From the NCBI GenBank assembly GCA_029964075.1, contig CM057135.1, forward strand, positions 17,634,863 to 17,698,862: a DNA stretch of 64,000 bases, read 5' to 3'. Each line of letters opens with the position of its first letter. Within the stretch, counting starts at the first letter, position 1. Position numbers and translations under genes: made by a program. This stretch comes from Patiria pectinifera (lineage: Eukaryota; Echinodermata; Asteroidea; Valvatida; Asterinidae). The notes beneath the pieces were generated by a model. The model was not told where the DNA came from, did no database searches, and was given only the letters and a program-made list of their open reading frames with translations. This document shows, piece after piece, positions 55,542 to 64,000 of the stretch.

Positions 55542-57240
55542 TCAATCATTCTTCACTTCAAGATCTTCAGACGATTCGTTCAATGCCATCATTTCAAAGA
55601 ACTCCCGCTTGTATTTGGGAATACTGCTTGCCAGCTTTAGAACTTCTTCTTTTTTTATCTTTGGAATTCCTCTTGGGCACTTCATCTTGGTGACGCCTTC
55701 GAGTAGACTTTCACCCTGATGAATAGCTGAATGCATCTCTCTTATAGTGGACCTCTTAAAGATCTCAATCTCCCTGAACTTGGTGTCATCGTGCTGAGAC
55801 TTCACAAACATATTGACCGAACCACGCCGAAATTGAGCAACCTTGACATTCTTGAGAAGGACCTGTACTTTATTCTTTGTTCTATTTTCAAAGAGAAACA
55901 TATCATTGTGATCAATTGGAACACACTCCATCTGTCTACGGGATGATTGAATCACATCAACAAAGTCCCGGAAGTCATGTATCTCACGTTGACTGTTTAG
56001 TTTGGCAGTTATACTGCCGTGAACACTGTCTGCAGGCATAAAATTATGTCCCGGCTCTAGGTACTTCATTGTGATAGAGTTGGTATTAACAGACATGCCA
56101 TTGACCAGAAGAGGAAGTACAGAGAAGAGAGTCCAATTCTTGTTTTGCGAACAGCAATTGTCGGAATACAGTATTATTTCCGACTTGTCTATGTTTCGGC
56201 AGAGGAACTCTACATAAGAACTTGCCAAGTGGTGGGCCTTTCGTCCAGCCTCGCCTTCATGCCAAAGAATGCATGTGGCATGGCTATTTTTCCCAGGACT
56301 AGCAAAGGTTTCTTTGAACAGAACTACCTTTCTAGAGAAATAGTAATCCTTGGTCGGCAATTTAGGCATACATAATGCCTTTTGCATGTCAACGGTGCTG
56401 ACAATGACATTCTGGGGATCCTTCAACATCCTGTCCGCATCTTCATCAAGGGATTCCCGTGCCTGCCTTGCACTTTGCCTGTGAACAAGGTACCCTGAAC
56501 AATCTGAACAGTCACAAGTGCCACATTGATGTTCAACTACTGCTTGATGATTCTTGGGATGGGCTCGATCATGATCTAGACATCGTTTACATAAGTCGTT
56601 CTCAGGGGCAGCAAAGGAGATGTTCAATCCTTGAAACACTTTGGCATAGTGTGAATAAGAACACTCTGTTTCGCCGGTTGATACTTGTTTTTCAATGAAG
56701 TTGTTGTACATCTTAGTAATGGTCAATTCCGAAGGCAAATACCTCCTCTTCGGCGCATGTTCTCTTTTGTAATGAGAAACTTGCGGTCGATGGGATTCGA
56801 TGTGTGCATTTATCTTTTGACAATACTCTTCATGGAATTTATTCACTGGCTCATATTTCCCTCTAAGATCCCCTCAGATCCGACTACAACCCCACTCTCT
56901 GTCATAACATGCTTCAAAGCAAAATGCACAACGCTATCGCGACTGTAACCTAGTGTGTGCAGGAAGAATATCTTACATAAGAATATCTTACAAACTCTTG
57001 TTTGTCTAAATTTCCAAAGTAAAGTGTACTCTCTGTTCGAATTCTGTCTAGTATTGGTTACTGAGCGCTTTGGAATTTTATCTACGTTTTGCACTATCCA
57101 GTCCCTTCTTCTGTTATAATCCATTGTCCAGAAATCCTTCCAAATTGTTTCCCGTGGGGCCTCGGTGAACTGTTCCGTACATTTTCTTCTGCACTTGCAG
57201 GTGGGTAGCAGCGGATGTTTGGTTCTACTATGACAGCGTG
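55542..57240 (-). pseudogene. DUF7869-like transposase-related gene, one frameshift
   Basis: The N-terminal part (about 57215-56865) reads CKCRRKCTEQFTEAPRETIW, a DYNRRRDWI helix and VCKIFFLHTLGYSRDSVV-type sequence. After a one-base frame change near 56865 the frame is open to 55542 (434 codons), with RRYLPSELTITKMY, Cys pairs (CKRC, CGTCDCSDC), Asp in VSTVDMQKALCMPKLP, LYSDNCCSQNKNWT and YLEPGHNFMPADSVHG. The three acid-containing motifs suggest an RNase H-like DDE nuclease. I recall this family as transposon-related and annotated DUF7869; the superfamily is not certain. It abuts the LINE's 5' end on the right. Confidence 0.6.
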
Positions 57241-57354
57241 ACGTGGTACGATCCTGCTCTCCCTCAAAATATTGTAAAATTTATTTAATCGGCCGGAAGT
57301 GCCCACTGCCCACTATCAAGGTGACAACAGTCCATCAGCAATACATCTCTAACC

Positions 57355-58173
57355 ATGGCTGACAGTCAACCTGCCAAGAAAACAGGACGAAGACGCCGAA
57401 AACCGAGTTCTTCGAGACCACCATCGCCGTGTGCGAGCGACAGCGAACAAGATGGCGGCAGTGGTATGTGTTCGGCGTGCAGTGGTAACCTACCGGCTAT
57501 TGAGGACAAGCTCGACAAGATCTTAGCGTCCATTACTAATGTAGAGCAACGACTTAGGTCATGTCCAACAAGTCAGATATTGCTGACTTAAAGTCATCGG
57601 TGACACTTGTCAATGACATGTACGACAACACCAAAAAACAACTGGACAAAAAGATAGAATACATTCTCCGTATCATCCGAAACCTCGAGGACAAAATAGA
57701 CGACATCCACAACTGAAGCCGTCGCAATAACATTGTCATACAGGGGGTGTCTGAGGGTTCCGAAGCTGGCTCGGAGTCCAGCGAAGATTTCGTCCACATG
57801 CAGCTCGAGGGTGCCGACAGCATAGAAATCGACCGTGCACATCGCACGGGCCAACTACCTGCTACACCCGGACCACCACGACCAAGACCCATCCACTGTT
57901 GACTTCTCCGGTATTCAGATAGACAGTTCATCCTCAAGAGTGCTTCCAAACATCTCAACAATAACAAGTACAAGGGACACAACATTTTCATCACGGATGA
58001 TGTTACGCCGAAAGTGAGATCTGAGCGTCAGGAGTTGCGAGAAAATCACCTGCGACGTATCCAGAAGGACGAACGGGTCCACTTCGCATATATACCGTGG
58101 TCGGTACCAGCTTTGATCCGGTATAAGGTCCGAGATGGCCCGTTCAAATCATATCGACTTGGGGGAGCTGCAT
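57355..58173 (+). pseudogene. LINE ORF1 protein
   Basis: The start (ATG 57355) gives a basic, Ser-rich N-terminus, a CSAC pair and a coiled coil (IEDKLDKILASITNVEQRL). A frame change at ~57570 continues the coiled coil, with a TGA just before SRRNNIVIQGV. The RNA-binding part has IEIDRAHRTG and, after another break, FITDDVTPKVRSERQELREN, the layout of transposase_22/L1-ORF1-type proteins that bind LINE RNA. Three lesions are visible. Confidence 0.7.
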
Positions 58174-58360
58174 GATCGACCACAGTTTTCATGATTTTCT
58201 GTATACAAATGTATTTAATGCAATGTTGTTCTCTGTTATACATGTATGTTGTTTCCGTGTTGTTCTTTGTGTCCTGGTGTAAGACGGCATATCGCAAATG
58301 TTTACTCCTGTTCTATACCTTTGTGATATTCAGTAGTTTGTTCTATGCTTAATTATTTGA

Positions 58361-59240
58361 ATGAGTCAAGCAATTCATGACTCTGGTATAAATAACAATA
58401 TAGATCCAGATTTAAATCTTCAAGTACCGCAAATTCCGTGTCAATATTATGACCAAGATGAGTTCCTAAATGTTTTAAATTTCAACACCAATACTAAATT
58501 ACTGCATATTAATGCTCGTAGTTTGCCCAAAAATATAACAAGTATTGTTCAATATGTAAACTTATTGCAAACAAGCTTTTCAGTCATAGGGGTTTCAGAA
58601 TCATGGTTAAAGGACATAAATGATCCCTTAGTCCAGATTCCAAATTATACATTGGAAGGTTCCTGCAGACAAAATAAACGAGGTGGTGGAGTTGTACTTG
58701 ATATAAAACAAGATATTGTGTATAAAATTCGAAATGATTTATGTATAAACTACTCTGAAACAGAATCCTGTTGTATTGAGCTTGTTAATTCCCATAAACC
58801 AAATGTTATCCTGGAGTTGTCTATAAACCCCCGTCTTTATCATGTAATAATTTTATAGATCAGTTTGATGAAATATTCAGTCGATTAAATACTGAAAACA
58901 AAAAAAAATGTTATATTATGGGTGATTACAACATAAATTTATTGCAGTGTGATATCGATAATACTGTGCAAAATTTATGAATATTCTTGATTCTCAGTCA
59001 TTCTATCCCACCATAAACAAACCGAATAGGATAACTATTGATAGTGCAACCTTAATTGATAATATCCTAACAAATGATTATTTGAACCATACTTCAGGTG
59101 TTCTTATAACTGACATCAGTGACCATCTTCCGGTATTTTTAATTATTGATAACTTTAGAAAAAGTGCTCAGGCTAATACAAATTATAAAAGGCGAGTTTT
59201 TGGTACGATAATATTGAAATTTTTACTAATGATCTGAATG
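58361..59240 (+). pseudogene. LINE ORF2 endonuclease domain
   Basis: From ATG 58361: LLHINARSLPKN, VIGVSESWLKD and GGGVVLDIK, then the frame breaks near 58855. Later frames give MGDYNINLL (catalytic Asp/Asn), IDNILTND and ISDHLPVFLI (catalytic Asp-His). These are exo-endo-phosphatase motifs that nick target DNA in LINE retrotransposition. Missing sequence around the GVIYRPP-type motif suggests a small deletion. Confidence 0.7.
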
Positions 59241-59617
59241 AGACTGATTGGGATCGTATAATGTCATCGAATGATATCCATTGTATGTATAATAACTTCT
59301 TGGCTCACGTTAAACAACTCTATGACAGACATTTTCCTGTGGTTGAAGTTAAGTATCATATGATAAATCAAAGTAACCGTGGATGTCTGAGGGTATCTAC
59401 AACTCTATTAGGAGGAAAAACCACTTGTACAAGAAGTTTCTTAAAAACCGTACTTCACAGAACAAATCTAATTATACTTTGTATAAAAATAAACTTAACT
59501 CTGTAATAAAATAATCAAAGAAAAATTATTTAAGCAAAAAATTTAATCAACAAAAAAAATAACATTAAAGGTACTTGGAAACTTATAAATTCACTACTCA
59601 ATAGGCGCAAACAAAAA

Positions 59618-60780
59618 ATGAACCGTACGTATTTCTGTACTGATAGTAACAAAATCACTGATAGCAAAGAAATTGCTGATGCCTTTAACACGTATTTTGT
59701 TGACATAGGAAGCAAACTTGCCAGTGAGCTACCATTGTGTAATACTCCCATTGAGGCATTCCTAAGTCAAAGGTGTTCGAATTCACTCTTTTTGACTCCC
59801 ATTACGCAAGCAGAGATTGTGGACACTCTGAACAAAATTCCTCCAGAAAAGGCCCCTGGATTTGATGAATTAAACTCTTTTGTTATTAAACAGGCCAAGT
59901 ATTCATTGGCTAAACCACTGGCTTATGTCTTCAACAAATCCCTCACAGCTGGAGTTTTTCCTGATGGGTTAAAAATAGCTCACGTTATACCGATATATAA
60001 AAAAGGCTCGAAACATGATATTGGAAACTATCGACCCATTTCTGTTTTGTCAACATTTTCGAAACTATTTGAAAAGTTAATATATACACGATTAATATCT
60101 TTTATATATAAACATAACATTTTCTCGGAATCACAGTTTGGTTTTAGACGTAATCGCTCTACTGATTTAGCGACATCTTATGTAGTTAACAAATTGTGTA
60201 ATGATATCGATGACAAACATTTTTCTATTGGCATCTTTTTGGATTTATCGAAAGCATTTGATACAGTTAACCATGATATCTTGATTTGTAAATTAGAACA
60301 TTATGGTATCCGAGGAATAGCCTTAGACTTGTTTTAAAGTTATTTATGTGACAGATCCCAGTATGTCTTGTATAATTCTGTAAAATCTACAGAACAGCCT
60401 ATAACTTGCGGTGTACCACAGGGCTCTGTATTGGGTCCCTTACTGTTTATCTTGTACATTAATGACATCTGCAACACTTCAGATATTATTACATTTTGCT
60501 TATTTGCAGATAACATAAGTTTATTATATACTGACAAAAATGTAGACTTAGCGGTACAGAATCTTAATCTTGAGCTCCGGAAAATTACCACTTGGCTTTT
60601 AGCCAATAAATTATGTATAAATGTTCTGAAATCAAATTATATAATATTTTGTGCTAGCCAGTACAAGTACACTTAGTCTGTTCCTATAATTTTATATGAT
60701 ACTCATGTTGATCAGGTTAAGGGTACCAAATTTTTGGGAATACATATTGATGAGAACTTAACTTGGAAGAATCATAATTC
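59618..60780 (+). pseudogene. LINE ORF2 reverse transcriptase
   Basis: Reads [65 protein letters not shown], a TAA at ~60336, then GVPQGSVLGPLLFILYIND and FADNISLLY. The second Asp of the catalytic F-A-D-D is Asn here. A further TAG occurs at ~60675, and the thumb (KFLGIHIDENLTW) stops near 60777, where the next element begins. Confidence 0.85.
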
Positions 60781-61164
60781 ATTTGAGGCCGGCATACGGC
60801 TTCAAAGAATTTATTGCTCCCTAGACAGTTTTTGGTATGCTGTCCCCGGAACAGACCTCCTTTCTCACGCCCATGTGTGGTCACTGGATAATTGAAACAA
60901 GGCCAGTGCCTCCTTTATAAACAGAACATCCTTGGTGTTTGTCACATTTCGTCAGAGCAGTTTTTGCTGGATAGTTGTGTATTTCGTTCTCAAATCTTAT
61001 CAATTAATTTTCAAAGATTTACTTTTGCAGTTTTCAATTCTTGAAGTTCTCAGCTCATTTGATTTTTGTTGCCTTTTTTCTTCGAATTCAATAGTATTTT
61101 AGTTTCGTTCCTCGCCTTTTGTGTGGGCCGGATTAGTCCTTTTTAATTTCGTCTGTATATTTGT

Positions 61165-62379
61165 GTGGGACGGAGTATGCCGAAATCCAAGAAGAACGCT
61201 GCTGCTAGTGCTACATCAGGGCAGGCTTCTGGCGCGAGGAGGCCACGGGGAAGACCTCGTTCTTCGTCTACTTCAAGGCCCAGCCGACGCCGATCGGGGG
61301 CTGCAGTCTCTGAGACTCCGCTGATGCCGGCTCCTACATACGCCGTTCCTGCCGCACCGTTGGATGGACTGCCACCGGTCCAGGGAGGCCTGCCAAGTCC
61401 GGCTGCACCGCCTGTAGCTCCGGGGTTTGGTGAGTCCGGAGTTCAGAATAGTAATAGTGTTCAGTTGCCTGTAACAATTTCCCCGTTGCCTGTAACAATT
61501 TCCCCGGCCCCCAATCCTCAGGTTATTTCCGTCAGTTGTCCCACTTCCTCAATGGCTGTCACTTCCCTTCCTACATGTCCTATGACAGTTACTACTACTG
61601 CTAGTGTTAGTGCCGCGGCTGCGCTTGACTGCACGGCGCTTACTAGCGTTTGCGATGAGCTGGGGATGGGGGTTCCTAAAACAATCCAGGATAAGATTTG
61701 GAACGGGGAGTTCGTCGACTTCGGTTCCCTCTTACGGCCAGCCCGTAGTAGTAATGGTCCTCAAAATGACTGCGTGTTCATGGTCGGTACGCACGAGTCA
61801 CCCGCTTGGCAAATTCGCCCTCACGCTGCCCAAAATGTTCGCATAACGTCCATCGAGCAGTGGACCTCTGCATTCCTGGTTTTTGCGTCCATTTATTTGA
61901 TTCCTCATGCTGATCGTGCTCGCCAGTTACTGAAGTACGCGGATACGATCCGCTCGGCCGCTTTTCGTCGCGTGGGTTTTGGCTGGCGCGATTATGACAT
62001 ACAATTCCGATTGCGGCAAGCCCGCATGCCTGCCCGTTCTTGGGCCAGCATTGATGCTGAATTGTGGCTTACACTAGTGGGTGCCCCGACTCAGGCTAAT
62101 TTTCGTCCCTTCCCCAATAAGCCTATGCAACAGCGCGGCTTTGGATTTTCCGGCGCCGGAGCCGGTCGCTCCTCCCAGCTTCACCAGCGAGCCCCGTCCC
62201 TCGGTATTTGTTTCGACTTCAACCGCGGTCAGTGTTTCCGACTTGCGTGTCGATTTGCACACAAGTGCTCCGCATGCATGTCCCTCTGTCACTCAGCCAA
62301 CAATTGCCGAGGCAGTTCTCGCACCGCACGCGGCACAGCCAACCCGACAACAACTGCCAACCCCGGTAAACTTCACTAG
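61165..62379 (+). CDS. DIRS ORF1 (Gag-like)
   Basis: 404 codons from ATG 61165 (a second ATG at 61177 is equally possible). A basic, Ser/Arg-rich N-terminus, a Pro/Thr-rich stretch (residues ~50-150) and a folded middle (TSVCDELGMGVPKTIQDKIW to RMPARSWASIDAELWL). The C-terminus has a Cys/His cluster CFDFNRGQCFRLACRFAHKC followed by CSAC...CHSANNC, typical of DIRS Gag-like proteins. It likely packages the element RNA. Its 3' 300 nt overlap ORF2 in another frame. Intact. Confidence 0.8.
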   Translation: MGRSMPKSKKNAAASATSGQASGARRPRGRPRSSSTSRPSRRRSGAAVSETPLMPAPTYAVPAAPLDGLPPVQGGLPSPAAPPVAPGFGESGVQNSNSVQLPVTISPLPVTISPAPNPQVISVSCPTSSMAVTSLPTCPMTVTTTASVSAAAALDCTALTSVCDELGMGVPKTIQDKIWNGEFVDFGSLLRPARSSNGPQNDCVFMVGTHESPAWQIRPHAAQNVRITSIEQWTSAFLVFASIYLIPHADRARQLLKYADTIRSAAFRRVGFGWRDYDIQFRLRQARMPARSWASIDAELWLTLVGAPTQANFRPFPNKPMQQRGFGFSGAGAGRSSQLHQRAPSLGICFDFNRGQCFRLACRFAHKCSACMSLCHSANNCRGSSRTARGTANPTTTANPGKLH

Positions 62380-63937
62380 TATGCTCCCTTTTCTCAACAC
62401 TTACCCAGTCCGACAAGATGCACAAATATTGGTAGATGGCTTTACTTCTGGTTTTCGTTTGGGTTATTCCGGGCCGCGTTGTAGTTCCTTTGCACGAAAT
62501 TTTGTATCCGTTCGTGAAAATCATACATTACTGCAGGAAAAAATTGACCGCGAGGTACAGTTGGGCCGCATTGCCGGTCCATTTTCAAGCCCGCCTTTGC
62601 CTAATTTACGCTGCTCCCCAATCGGCCTTGTGCCAAAACAAACACCAGGCCAATTTCGTTTGATCCACAATCTTTCATCTCCTATAGGGGACTCAGTTAA
62701 CGATCACATTGACCCCTCCATCACGGCTGTTAGTTACACAAGCTTTGATGATGCAGTAACTTTGGTTTCTAGTTTAGGTCCTGGTGCCCTTATGGCTAAG
62801 TCGGATATAAAGTCGGCTTTCCGCTTAATACCAGTTCACCCAGATGACTTCAATTTGTTAGGGTTCTGCTTTAATGGGTCATTCTACTATGATAAATGTA
62901 TGCCCATGGGCTGTTCAATTTCTTGTGTCACATTCGAAAGGTTTAGTACTTTTCTTGAGTATTGTGCCCGCAAGGTAGCAGGATCTGTCAATATTCTTCA
63001 CTATCTTGATGATTTCTTTTTCGTTGGGAGTGCAGATTCCAGTGATTGCGCACGCGCCCTTAGGTCCTTTACAGTTGTCTGTAAGGAGTTTGGGGTTCCC
63101 TTGGCTTTGGACAAGACCGAGGGGCCAACCACTCGAATTACTTTCCTAGGCTTAGCGATCGACACTACTGCTCAGGAGATACGAGTTCCATCAGGCAAAG
63201 TCGCTGCGATTATGGACAAATTAGACATTGCATTGAGTAAGCAAAAACTTACCCTGCGGGAGCTTCAATCATTGTTGGGGAGTTTGAGTTTTATCTGTAA
63301 GGCTGTTCGCCCAGGCCGCGCGTTTTTGCGTCGCTTGTTTGATTTAACTTGTGGCGTTCAAAAGCCCCATCACCGTGTCCGTATTTCATCGGGGGCACGA
63401 GCTGACTTATTGGCCTGGCGGCAGTTTTTGAGCCATTTTAACGGTTCAGTCATATTCACTGAAGAAGTTTGGCACTCTAACGGTAACTTACATTTGTATA
63501 CTGATGCTTCAGCAGAGATAGGTTTTGGTGCATTCTTTGGGGGTAGTTGGACACACGGCCGATGGCCTTTGCCAGTTCGTTCCATGCAGTTGTCCATTGC
63601 TTTTCTTGAGCTTTTCCCCATTGTACTTGCGCTGCGTTTGTGGGGCTGTGTATTGCAGAATAAACGGGTTGTTTTCTGGTCTGATAACGAGGCAGTTGTG
63701 CACATCATAAATCGTCAATCTTCTCGCTGCCCCAAGATCATGAAATTGGTCCGCATGCTGGTTGTCCGTTGTTTGGGGATGAATATTCATTTCAAAGCAC
63801 GTCATGTTCCCGGCATTGATAATGGTATTGCTGATGCTCTTTCCCGCTTTCAGATGACCAGATTTCGGCAGCTAGCGCCCGGGGCAGACCCCACTATTAC
63901 TCCCTTGCCAGCAGACCTTTGGAGCAACTTCAGTTAG
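62081..63937 (+). CDS. DIRS ORF2 (reverse transcriptase and RNase H)
   Basis: Long open frame; homology starts near residue 100. RT motifs: IGLVPKQTPGQFRLIHNLSS, AKSDIKSAFRLIPVH, DKCMPMGCSISCVTFERFS and the catalytic ILHYLDDFFFVG, then ITFLGLAIDT. RNase H has LYTDASAEIGFGAFF, AFLELFPIVLAL, FWSDNEAVVHIINRQ and DNGIADALSRF, all four acids present. It converts element RNA into circular DNA in the DIRS pathway. The first 300 nt overlap ORF1, so frameshifting or reinitiation is expected. No lesion is visible. Confidence 0.88.
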   Translation: MPRLRLIFVPSPISLCNSAALDFPAPEPVAPPSFTSEPRPSVFVSTSTAVSVSDLRVDLHTSAPHACPSVTQPTIAEAVLAPHAAQPTRQQLPTPVNFTSMLPFLNTYPVRQDAQILVDGFTSGFRLGYSGPRCSSFARNFVSVRENHTLLQEKIDREVQLGRIAGPFSSPPLPNLRCSPIGLVPKQTPGQFRLIHNLSSPIGDSVNDHIDPSITAVSYTSFDDAVTLVSSLGPGALMAKSDIKSAFRLIPVHPDDFNLLGFCFNGSFYYDKCMPMGCSISCVTFERFSTFLEYCARKVAGSVNILHYLDDFFFVGSADSSDCARALRSFTVVCKEFGVPLALDKTEGPTTRITFLGLAIDTTAQEIRVPSGKVAAIMDKLDIALSKQKLTLRELQSLLGSLSFICKAVRPGRAFLRRLFDLTCGVQKPHHRVRISSGARADLLAWRQFLSHFNGSVIFTEEVWHSNGNLHLYTDASAEIGFGAFFGGSWTHGRWPLPVRSMQLSIAFLELFPIVLALRLWGCVLQNKRVVFWSDNEAVVHIINRQSSRCPKIMKLVRMLVVRCLGMNIHFKARHVPGIDNGIADALSRFQMTRFRQLAPGADPTITPLPADLWSNFS

Positions 63938-64000
63938 AAGTGCACGGTCTTTTAGTAGATTCTGTCGCTCCCGGTACTCATTCAGTTTACCAGCGTGCCT
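63913..64000 (+). CDS. Start of DIRS tyrosine recombinase frame
   Basis: In a frame different from ORF2, LLVDSVAPGTHSVYQRA reads like the SAM-like core-binding start of DIRS tyrosine recombinases (the L-x-D-S-V-A-P-x-T pattern). The catalytic domain would be past the window. Confidence 0.55.

Larger units (their letters stand above)
57306..60785 (+). mobile_element. CR1/L2/jockey-type LINE, decayed and interrupted
   Basis: Plus-strand ORF1 (coiled coil and RNA-binding type), apurinic endonuclease-like and RT regions appear in standard LINE order with several stops and frame changes. The 3' part of ORF2 ends abruptly near 60780, where a DIRS-type element begins. The 5' edge near 57306 is approximate. 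Confidence 0.8.
60786..64000 (+). mobile_element. DIRS-type tyrosine-recombinase retrotransposon, right end off-window
   Basis: A Gag-like ORF1 with a CCCH-type zinc motif, an overlapping RT/RNase H ORF, and the first codons of a third frame that reads like the core-binding start of a tyrosine recombinase. No LTR or DDE integrase. Open frames are intact as far as the window goes, so this is the youngest-looking element here. Its left edge (60780-60800) cuts the LINE RT thumb. Confidence 0.85.

Noticed and set aside
3..63990. tRNA genes
   Set aside because: I did not recognise a cloverleaf or A/B box pair by eye. tRNAscan-SE would be needed, so none is claimed.
1..64000. CRISPR arrays, bacterial promoters, operons
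   Set aside because: Spliced genes, eukaryotic retroelements and repeat types show animal nuclear DNA; no array of that kind is present.

Overview
The window is animal nuclear DNA, probably from a marine invertebrate. There is no operon structure; introns have GT/AG boundaries; non-LTR, Ty3/gypsy, DIRS, THAP-transposase and CACTA-like elements are layered on one another; poly-C/G tracts and palindromic TACATGTACATGTA-type DNA are common. I cannot place the phylum. I find no convincing ordinary host gene. Almost everything recognisable is mobile or virus-like DNA.

Left part (1-12.9 kb, minus strand): a Ty3/gypsy fragment running off the left edge (1-2767), a broken THAP/HTH/DDE transposase gene (6535-3855), and a CACTA-like transposase (10954-8495) with one in-frame TGA. 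Downstream of that transposase lie exons of a CIDE-N-like / SAMD3-like protein (8090-7975, 7079-6687). A CACTA-type terminus sits at 12863.

13.5-16.3 kb: an AT-rich block unlike its surroundings. Five direct repeats are followed by three plus-strand genes that I associate with Polinton/adintovirus-like elements: a small acidic protein, a minor-capsid-like protein and a hydrophobic coiled-coil protein. A minus-strand TFIIB-like gene (zinc ribbon plus cyclin-like fold) converges on them. A SAMD3-like C-terminal exon (17134-17406) and another CACTA-type terminus (18578) follow. From 18.6 to 23 kb there are short palindromic repeats, a ~0.8 kb-armed inverted repeat and a truncated transposase-like exon.

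24.1-47.4 kb is the main structure. A Ty3/gypsy element (104-bp LTRs, target duplication CTTAG) is interrupted in pol by an 18.6-kb CACTA-like transposon (27180-45788; CACTCTAAAAA termini, TA duplication, TAGTCA subterminal repeats). The pol reading frame is continuous across the target if the insert and one TA are discounted. The transposon carries two minus-strand genes: a zinc-finger DDE transposase with the CxxC typical of the CACTA/Mirage/Chapaev group, and a ten-exon SAM-domain (SAMD3-like) gene whose splice phases all agree (498 codons plus stop). The transposase lies inside an intron of the SAM gene, an arrangement like maize En/Spm tnpD within tnpA.

47-64 kb: small MITEs, an in-frame 114-bp tandem repeat, a DUF7869-like transposase-related gene (57240-55542), a CR1/L2/jockey-like LINE (about 57.3-60.8 kb) with decayed ORFs, and a DIRS-type tyrosine-recombinase retrotransposon inserted in the LINE and running off the right edge with open reading frames.
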